Made by a program: the position numbers and the translations under genes
Notes under the pieces: model-generated
What the model was told of the DNA's origin: nothing
Database searches by the model: none
What the model saw: the letters and a program-made list of their open reading frames with translations, nothing else
Part shown: positions 57,915-64,000 of the stretch, piece by piece
How positions within the stretch are numbered: the stretch's first letter is position 1
Layout of the letters: each line of letters opens with the position of its first letter
DNA from: Nitrosomonadales bacterium
GTDB taxonomy: Bacteria > Pseudomonadota > Gammaproteobacteria > Burkholderiales > Gallionellaceae
Assembly (NCBI GenBank): GCA_016208015.1
Contig: JACQYW010000012.1
Span: forward strand, 1 to 64,000
Direction: 5' to 3'
DNA: 64,000 nt

Positions 57915-59716
57915 TCAACGGACTCTTACAAATCGCCCTCTATCTGGGCGTGCTGCTGGCCTTGGCCAAGCCCATGGGCGCATACATGCTGCGCGTCTAC
58001 GAAGGCAAGCTGCCCGCGGTCGTGCGCTGGTTAGCCCCTGCCGAAAATCTTTTCTATCGCCTGTGCGGCGTGGACAGCAAGCAGGAGATGCGCTGGACGC
58101 GCTACGCGCTGGCCGCCCTGTGGTTCAGCCTGCTGGGCGTGCTGGTGGTGTATGGCTTGCAGCGCCTGCAAGACTTGCTGCCGCTGAACCCGCAGGGTTT
58201 CGGCGCGGTCACGCCCGATTCTTCGTTCAACACGGCGTTGAGCTTCGTCACCAATACCAACTGGCAGGGCTACGTGGGCGAAACCACGATGAGCTACCTG
58301 ACCCAGATGGCCGGACTGGCAGTGCAGAACTTCTTTTCCGCCGCCACCGGCATGGCCGTGGCCATCGCACTGATCCGCGGCTTCGCGCGCCACACCTCCG
58401 AAACCATTGGCAGCTTCTGGGTGGACATGACGCGCAGCACGCTGTACGTCCTGCTGCCGATCTCCACGGTGCTGGCGCTGGTGCTGGTCAGCCAGGGCGT
58501 GGTGCAGAATTTTTCCGCTTATGAAAAAGCCACGCTGACGGAAAGCGTGAGCTACGACCAGCCCAAGCTGGACGATTCAGGCAACCAGGTCAAAGATGCA
58601 GCCGGAAACGCAGTGATTGAAAAAGTCGTAGTGACCGAGCAGACCATCGCCATGGGGCCGGTCGCTTCGCAGGAAGCCATCAAGCAGCTCGGCACCAACG
58701 GCGGCGGTTTCTTCAACGCCAACTCGGCGCACCCGTTCGAGAACCCCACGCCGTTCGCCAATTTCCTGGCGATGCTGGCGATCTTCATCATTCCCGCCGG
58801 GCTGTGCTACACCTTCGGGCGCATGGTGGGCGACACGCGCCAGGGCTGGGCGATCCTTGCCTCCATGACGATCCTGTTCGTCGGCTTTCTCGCGGTGGCT
58901 GAATACGCCGAGCAACAAGGCAATCCCGCTTTCACCGCGTTGGGTGTGGACCAAAACGTTTCCGCTACACAATCCGGCGGCAACATGGAAGGCAAGGAAA
59001 CGCGCTTCGGCATCGTCAATTCCGCGCTGTTCGCCACCATCACCACCGCCGCTTCCTGCGGCGCGGTGAATTCCATGCACGATTCCTTTACTCCTTTGGG
59101 CGGGCTGGTGCCGCTGGCGCAGATACAACTGGGCGAAGTGGTGTTCGGCGGCGTCGGTTCCGGCCTGTACGGCATGCTGGTGTACGCCGTGATCGCGGTG
59201 TTCCTGGCCGGGCTGATGATAGGCCGCACCCCGGAATACCTGGGCAAGAAGATCGAAGCGTTCGACATCAAGATGGCGTCGCTGATAATCCTGCTGCCGC
59301 CGCTGATCATCCTCGGCGGAACGGCGCTGGCAGTCATGCTGGATGTGGGCAGGAGCAGCATCTACAACCCCGGCGCGCATGGTTTCAGCGAAGTGCTGTA
59401 CGCCTTCTCTTCCGCAGTCGGCAACAACGGCAGCGCGTTTGCGGGTATCTCCGCCAACACGCCGTTCTACAACACCGCACTGGGCTTCTCGGTTTGGGCA
59501 GGCCGCTTCTGGCTGATCATCCCGGTGCTGGCACTGGCCGGATCGCTGGCGGCCAAAAAACGTATTCCCGCCAGCGTGGGCAGCATGGGGACACATACGC
59601 CGCTGTTCGTCTGGCTGCTGATCGGCACGGTGTTGCTGGTGGGTGCGCTGACCTTTGTGCCGGCACTGGCACTGGGGCCGGTGATCGAGCACCTGAACAT
59701 GACCAGCGTTCATTAA
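57911..59716 (+). CDS. kdpA: K+-transporting ATPase subunit KdpA
   Basis: 601 aa channel-like K+-binding subunit. The four selectivity-filter-like loops are visible: [39 protein letters not shown] and [12 protein letters not shown]. Takes up K+ with high affinity, driven by KdpB. Confidence 0.97.
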   Translation: MINGLLQIALYLGVLLALAKPMGAYMLRVYEGKLPAVVRWLAPAENLFYRLCGVDSKQEMRWTRYALAALWFSLLGVLVVYGLQRLQDLLPLNPQGFGAVTPDSSFNTALSFVTNTNWQGYVGETTMSYLTQMAGLAVQNFFSAATGMAVAIALIRGFARHTSETIGSFWVDMTRSTLYVLLPISTVLALVLVSQGVVQNFSAYEKATLTESVSYDQPKLDDSGNQVKDAAGNAVIEKVVVTEQTIAMGPVASQEAIKQLGTNGGGFFNANSAHPFENPTPFANFLAMLAIFIIPAGLCYTFGRMVGDTRQGWAILASMTILFVGFLAVAEYAEQQGNPAFTALGVDQNVSATQSGGNMEGKETRFGIVNSALFATITTAASCGAVNSMHDSFTPLGGLVPLAQIQLGEVVFGGVGSGLYGMLVYAVIAVFLAGLMIGRTPEYLGKKIEAFDIKMASLIILLPPLIILGGTALAVMLDVGRSSIYNPGAHGFSEVLYAFSSAVGNNGSAFAGISANTPFYNTALGFSVWAGRFWLIIPVLALAGSLAAKKRIPASVGSMGTHTPLFVWLLIGTVLLVGALTFVPALALGPVIEHLNMTSVH

Positions 59717-59726
59717 GGAGATTTGT

Positions 59727-61823
59727 ATGTCTAGCAAAACTGTTCCGTTTTCCCTGTTTGAGCGCGACATCGTCAAACAGGCTGTAGTGGACTCGTTCAA
59801 GAAACTGAGTCCGCGCCAGCAGATGAAGAACCCGGTGATGTTCGTGGTGTGGGTGGGCAGCGTGCTGACCACGGCGCTGTTTTTCCAGGCCCTGGGCGGC
59901 AACGGTGAAGCGCCGTCCGGCTTCATCCTGGCGATCACCCTGTGGCTGTGGTTCACCGTACTGTTCGCCAACTTTGCCGAAGCACTGGCGGAAGGCCGCA
60001 GCCGCGCCCAGGCCAACGCCATGCGCAGCGCCAAGCGTGACATCATGGCCAAGAAACTGACGCGCCCGGCATACGGCGAGAAACATGTGCAGGTTGCCGG
60101 TTCTGCCTTGCGCCGCGACGATGTGGTGCTGGTGGAAACGGGTGACTTCATCCCCGGCGACGGCGAAGTGATCGAAGGCGTTGCCTCGGTGGACGAAAGC
60201 GCCATCACCGGCGAGAGCGCGCCTGTCATTCGCCAATCCGGCGGCGACTTCAGCGCGGTGACCGGCGGCACGCGTGTGCTGTCCGACTGGCTGGTGGTGC
60301 GCATCACCACCAATCCGGGCGAGACATTTCTGGATCGCATGATCGCCATGGTGGAAGGCGCCAAGCGCCAGAAAACGCCCAACGAGATCGCGCTCACCAT
60401 CCTGCTGGTGGCGATGACGCTGATCTTTCTGCTGGCCACCGTCACCCTGTTGCCGTTCTCCATTTACAGCGTCGAGACATCCGGTGCGGGACAGCCGGTC
60501 AGCATCACCGTGCTGGTGGCGTTGCTGGTATGTTTGATCCCCACCACCATCGGCGGCTTGCTCTCGGCCATCGGCGTGGCCGGGATGGGGCGCATGTTGC
60601 AGAAGAACGTGATCGCCACCTCGGGTCGCGCGGTGGAAGCTGCGGGCGACGTGGATGTGCTGCTGCTGGACAAGACCGGCACGATCACGCTGGGCAACCG
60701 CCAGGCCAGCAATTTTCTGCATGCCAGCGGTGTGACCGAAGCAGAGCTGGCCGACGCGGCGCAACTCTCCTCGCTGGCCGACGAGACGCCGGAAGGCCGC
60801 AGTATTGTTGTATTGGCCAAGGAGAGGTTCGCGCTGCGCGAGCGCAACATCCATGAGCTGGGCGCGACCTTCGTACCGTTCAGCGCACAGACGCGCATGA
60901 GCGGCGTCAACATCCCGGGCCCCGGCGGGGGTGATGAAAATCTTCGTCAGATCCGCAAGGGCGCGACCGACTCCATCCGCAATTACGTCGTCAGTCTGGG
61001 CGGCCATTTCCCGGACGGCGTGAATGCCATCGTGGACAGCGTCGCGCGCCGCGGCAGCACGCCGCTGGTGGTGGCGGACGGCGCGAAAGTGCTGGGCGTG
61101 ATCGAGCTCAAGGATATCGTCAAAGGCGGCATCAAGGAACGCTTTGCCGAGCTGCGCCGCATGGGCATCAAGACCATTATGATCACCGGCGACAACCGGC
61201 TCACCGCAGCAGCCATCGCCGCCGAAGCGGGTGTGGATGACTTCCTCGCCGAAGCCACGCCGGAAGCCAAGCTGAAACTGATCCGCGAACATCAGGCGCA
61301 GGGCCGCCTGGTGGCAATGACCGGCGACGGCACCAACGACGCACCGGCGCTGGCACAGGCCGATGTCGCGGTGGCGATGAACACCGGCACGCAAGCCGCC
61401 AAGGAGGCGGGCAACATGGTGGACCTGGATTCCAACCCGACCAAGCTCATCGAGATCGTCGAGACCGGCAAACAGATGCTGATGACGCGCGGTTCGCTGA
61501 CCACCTTCAGCATCGCCAACGATGTGGCCAAATATTTCGCCATCATCCCAGCGGCGTTCGCCACCACCTATCCGGCGCTGGGTACGCTCAACATCATGGG
61601 GCTGGCGACACCGTCCAGCGCGATTTTGTCCGCCGTGATCTTCAATGCATTGGTCATCATCGCCCTCGTTCCACTGGCGCTCAAAGGCGTGAAATACCGC
61701 GCCATCGGCGCCAACGTGCTGCTGCGCAACAACCTGCTGATCTATGGTCTGGGCGGCATCATCGTCCCGTTCATCGGCATCAAGCTGATCGACCTGTTGC
61801 TGGTCGGTTTGCACCTGGTTTGA
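59727..61823 (+). CDS. kdpB: K+-transporting ATPase subunit KdpB
   Basis: 698 aa P-type ATPase. Phosphorylated D315 in [12 protein letters not shown], dephosphorylation loop ITGESAPV, and hinge [17 protein letters not shown]. Hydrolyses ATP to drive K+ import through KdpA. KAGGAG-type ribosome site 10 nt after kdpA. Confidence 0.97.
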   Translation: MSSKTVPFSLFERDIVKQAVVDSFKKLSPRQQMKNPVMFVVWVGSVLTTALFFQALGGNGEAPSGFILAITLWLWFTVLFANFAEALAEGRSRAQANAMRSAKRDIMAKKLTRPAYGEKHVQVAGSALRRDDVVLVETGDFIPGDGEVIEGVASVDESAITGESAPVIRQSGGDFSAVTGGTRVLSDWLVVRITTNPGETFLDRMIAMVEGAKRQKTPNEIALTILLVAMTLIFLLATVTLLPFSIYSVETSGAGQPVSITVLVALLVCLIPTTIGGLLSAIGVAGMGRMLQKNVIATSGRAVEAAGDVDVLLLDKTGTITLGNRQASNFLHASGVTEAELADAAQLSSLADETPEGRSIVVLAKERFALRERNIHELGATFVPFSAQTRMSGVNIPGPGGGDENLRQIRKGATDSIRNYVVSLGGHFPDGVNAIVDSVARRGSTPLVVADGAKVLGVIELKDIVKGGIKERFAELRRMGIKTIMITGDNRLTAAAIAAEAGVDDFLAEATPEAKLKLIREHQAQGRLVAMTGDGTNDAPALAQADVAVAMNTGTQAAKEAGNMVDLDSNPTKLIEIVETGKQMLMTRGSLTTFSIANDVAKYFAIIPAAFATTYPALGTLNIMGLATPSSAILSAVIFNALVIIALVPLALKGVKYRAIGANVLLRNNLLIYGLGGIIVPFIGIKLIDLLLVGLHLV

Positions 61824-61836
61824 GAAAGGAATAATC

Positions 61837-62409
61837 ATGTTGAAAGAAATTCGTCCCGCTGTTGTCAGTTTCCTGTTGCTGACCCTGTTGACCGGCATCG
61901 CCTACCCCTTGCTGGTAACCGGCATCTCGCAGGCGACCATGTCTGCCAAGGCCAACGGCAGCCTGATCGTCAAGGACGGCAAACCGGTCGGCTCCAGCCT
62001 GATCGGCCAGTCGTTCTCCGATCCGAAATATTTCTGGGGCCGTCCCTCCGCGACCGGACCGGTGGCCAACAATGCCGCCGCTTCCAGCGGTTCCAATCTG
62101 GGGCCGACCAATCCGGCGCTGCTGGATGCGGTGAAAGGTCGCGTGCAAGCCTTGCGCGATGCCGATCCGGGCAATACGCAGCCGGTTCCGGTCGATCTGG
62201 TGACCGCATCCGCCAGCGGACTCGATCCGCACATCAGCCCGGCCGCGGCGGAATACCAGCTTGCCCGCGTGGCGCGGTTGCGCGGTCTCATGCCTGAAGC
62301 TATACACAAACTGGTGGCGGAACACACCGAGGGTCGCCAGTTCGGCATTCTGGGCGAGCCGCGGGTGAATGTGCTGGAACTCAATCTGGCGCTGGATGCA
62401 GCGAGATGA
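61837..62409 (+). CDS. kdpC: K+-transporting ATPase subunit KdpC
   Basis: 190 aa, one N-terminal membrane helix (about 10-32), then a periplasmic domain with [22 protein letters not shown] and [22 protein letters not shown]. Needed for assembly and K+ affinity. No kdpD or kdpE follows within the window. Confidence 0.96.
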   Translation: MLKEIRPAVVSFLLLTLLTGIAYPLLVTGISQATMSAKANGSLIVKDGKPVGSSLIGQSFSDPKYFWGRPSATGPVANNAAASSGSNLGPTNPALLDAVKGRVQALRDADPGNTQPVPVDLVTASASGLDPHISPAAAEYQLARVARLRGLMPEAIHKLVAEHTEGRQFGILGEPRVNVLELNLALDAAR

Positions 62410-62435
62410 TCACCAGTAAGTTTGCGGAGTGATCC

Positions 62436-62561
62436 ATGTTTGAGCCTTTGTTTGCCATTCTTGCTATTGTTGTTCCTCTGGGCCTGGCTTATATGGTTAT
62501 TTCATTGCAAGCACGCGATCAGAAAGGTGAGAATAGCAATGCAGACAGAAACGAACATTGA
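62436..62561 (+). CDS. Small membrane protein after kdpC
   Basis: 41 aa: one hydrophobic helix (MFEPLFAILAIVVPLGLAYM, VISL) and a charged tail (QARDQKGENSNADRNEH). It has a GGAG ribosome site 7 nt upstream. Unrecognised; its place right after kdpC suggests it belongs to the kdp transcript. Confidence 0.5.
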   Translation: MFEPLFAILAIVVPLGLAYMVISLQARDQKGENSNADRNEH

Positions 62562-62607
62562 CCGCTTGCGATAACGAGCGGACGACTTGCTTCTACAGGA
62601 ATACCAG

Positions 62608-64000
62608 ATGAATACGAATGACTCGGAGCATACCGTCCGCCACTTCCGCGAAGTCCTCTTGTGGCCGGTACAGCTGATGCCTTTGGCGGATGGCGCGAAA
62701 GTGCAGCATCACTGGGAGTTGCTGGCCAAGGGCGGCGAGGGCAATCTTTGGCGCAGGCTGAAGGATCGCTTTCTGACCGGGGAGCTGGATTTCGAGGAAA
62801 GGCACTACAAGGAATTCGTCACCTTCCTCCCCTATGTGCAGCGCTTTCTGTACGGTGAGAGCGGCAGCAATATTTCCCATGATGCCGACGACCCGCTCGG
62901 CAAGTCGGCGATCAAGATATTCCGGCGCTCCGGCGTGTCCGCTTTGCGTCTGGTGCTGCGCGAAGGCGACGCGCCCATCACACTGACTGTGGAGCATATC
63001 GAGCTCTGGTTCTTCGACGACATCAATGTCGCTTTTCTCAAAATAGAGTTGTCTGCCCACGATCTGCCTTTCGATATGGCGGGTGACCTGCTCTACCGTT
63101 TCGGCAGGGCCTATCCGACGGGATGGGACCGGGACGGGCAGGGCAAGCACAACGCATATCGGGCCGAGTGGCTGTCAGCGGAAGGGGCTGTGCTGGCAGC
63201 CTCGGATTCGAGCAACCAGGACAAATTCCTTTCTTACACCCGCAAACACCGTTCGCCGGGTATTTCTTCGCACTGGGATTTTCTGCTGCGGCCGCTGGTG
63301 CTGGATCCGTCCGAAGCGGAAGGCATTCTGCGTTATCGCCAGATCGAATATCACCGCATGCCGCTAATGGCTTTTCTGGCGGTCGATGATCCGCGCAGCC
63401 TGAGCCGGGAAAGCTGGTTGCGTCTGGGGCTGGTCGCCACGCTGCATCCCGATGAGGCATTGCCGGCGCATGACCCGGATGTGGCCGAGTTCGAGTCGCG
63501 TTACTGTTATGACCGCTTCTGGACCGATACCGAGGCAGGGCCCAACACCCGATTCCTTTGCACCGGCCGTTCCTTCATCGTGGTCGGTGATGCACAGGCC
63601 GATTATTTTCATGATCAGGCGCGCGGCATCCTGGCGCAATTCCGCCACCAGTACGTCCTGCTGTTCATGATCGCGCATTTCCACCGCGCATCGCTGCTGG
63701 TGTTCTCCGACCGCATGGTGGATGCGGTGCATGACCTGGACATACGCCTGCCGCAATCCATCAGCCGCTTCCGGCGCAGGGTCTACGCCGGGTTCGAGGC
63801 TTTCCTGCGTTTCACCCACCGCTACTGGTTTCACGAGTTGTCCGAGCGCCCGCACGTGCAGGCGTTGTATCGCATGTGCAGCGTGCATCTGGGCAACGAC
63901 GGGCTGTATCAGGAGGTGAAAGAGGAATTGAAGGATATGAGCCAGTATCTCGACAGCAATGCGCAGCGCCAGCAATCCAACACCATTGTCCGCCTCACCG
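62608..64000 (+). CDS. Large CorA-like protein, runs off the window
   Basis: 464 codons are seen, open at the right edge. N-terminal part: VRHFREVLLWPVQLMPL, YKEFVTFLPYVQRFLYG and IELWFFDDINVAFLKIEL. The middle is alpha/beta. Near the end a long helix (LYQEVKEELKDMSQYLDSNAQ) reaches N-T-I-V-R-L-T, the point where CorA-type Mg2+ channels enter their first membrane helix and GMN loop. So a large CorA-like divalent cation transporter is likely, but the diagnostic GMN lies outside the window. Confidence 0.6.
   Translation, partial: MNTNDSEHTVRHFREVLLWPVQLMPLADGAKVQHHWELLAKGGEGNLWRRLKDRFLTGELDFEERHYKEFVTFLPYVQRFLYGESGSNISHDADDPLGKSAIKIFRRSGVSALRLVLREGDAPITLTVEHIELWFFDDINVAFLKIELSAHDLPFDMAGDLLYRFGRAYPTGWDRDGQGKHNAYRAEWLSAEGAVLAASDSSNQDKFLSYTRKHRSPGISSHWDFLLRPLVLDPSEAEGILRYRQIEYHRMPLMAFLAVDDPRSLSRESWLRLGLVATLHPDEALPAHDPDVAEFESRYCYDRFWTDTEAGPNTRFLCTGRSFIVVGDAQADYFHDQARGILAQFRHQYVLLFMIAHFHRASLLVFSDRMVDAVHDLDIRLPQSISRFRRRVYAGFEAFLRFTHRYWFHELSERPHVQALYRMCSVHLGNDGLYQEVKEELKDMSQYLDSNAQRQQSNTIVRLT

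Overview
The window reads as a GC-rich betaproteobacterial chromosome. Protein resemblance and the repeat types (short REP-like and MITE-like elements) point towards Nitrosomonadales, for example the Gallionellaceae; this placement is an inference from remembered family likeness, not from a search. No rRNA, tRNA or CRISPR array was seen.

Layout. 1-363: the end of an IS21-type element cutting off the 5' part of a hepT toxin gene. 650-23916: a nearly complete H2-uptake locus, all on the + strand. It holds the membrane-bound [NiFe] hydrogenase (hupSLC), a HigA-like HTH gene, the maturation set hupDFGHIJK, hypABFCDE and hypX, the H2-sensing system (hoxA regulator, hoxB/hoxC regulatory hydrogenase, hoxJ kinase) with nikR embedded in it, and a NiCoT nickel permease. 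The small subunit has all six cysteines of the O2-tolerant [4Fe-3S] proximal cluster. Three sigma-54 type -24/-12 elements precede hupS, hupD and the permease, which fits control by the NtrC-like HoxA encoded in the locus.

24033-45662: mostly housekeeping genes. These are an ABC-F protein, a BepA-like protease, a Ser/Thr kinase fused to a cyclic-nucleotide-binding domain, rhodanese and TusA-like proteins, pepA-holC-valS, lptFG, a sigma factor/DUF3619/DUF3106 set, ilvBHC-psd-pssA, a cobalamin adenosyltransferase and a ferredoxin reductase-like protein.

45875-51246: an accessory island of small, mostly exported, poorly characterised proteins. Several share the same leader plus an ESPR-x-x-LKQ module joined to different C-termini (TPR, FGE-sulfatase, or nothing). 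51343-57335: nth and the rnfABCDGE electron-transport operon on the - strand. 57419-62561: a remnant of kup beside kdpFABC, which is flanked by two tiny membrane-protein genes. The window ends inside a large CorA-like gene.

Together the left third describes a cell that senses H2 and nickel, builds an oxygen-tolerant uptake hydrogenase and feeds electrons through a b-type cytochrome to quinone.
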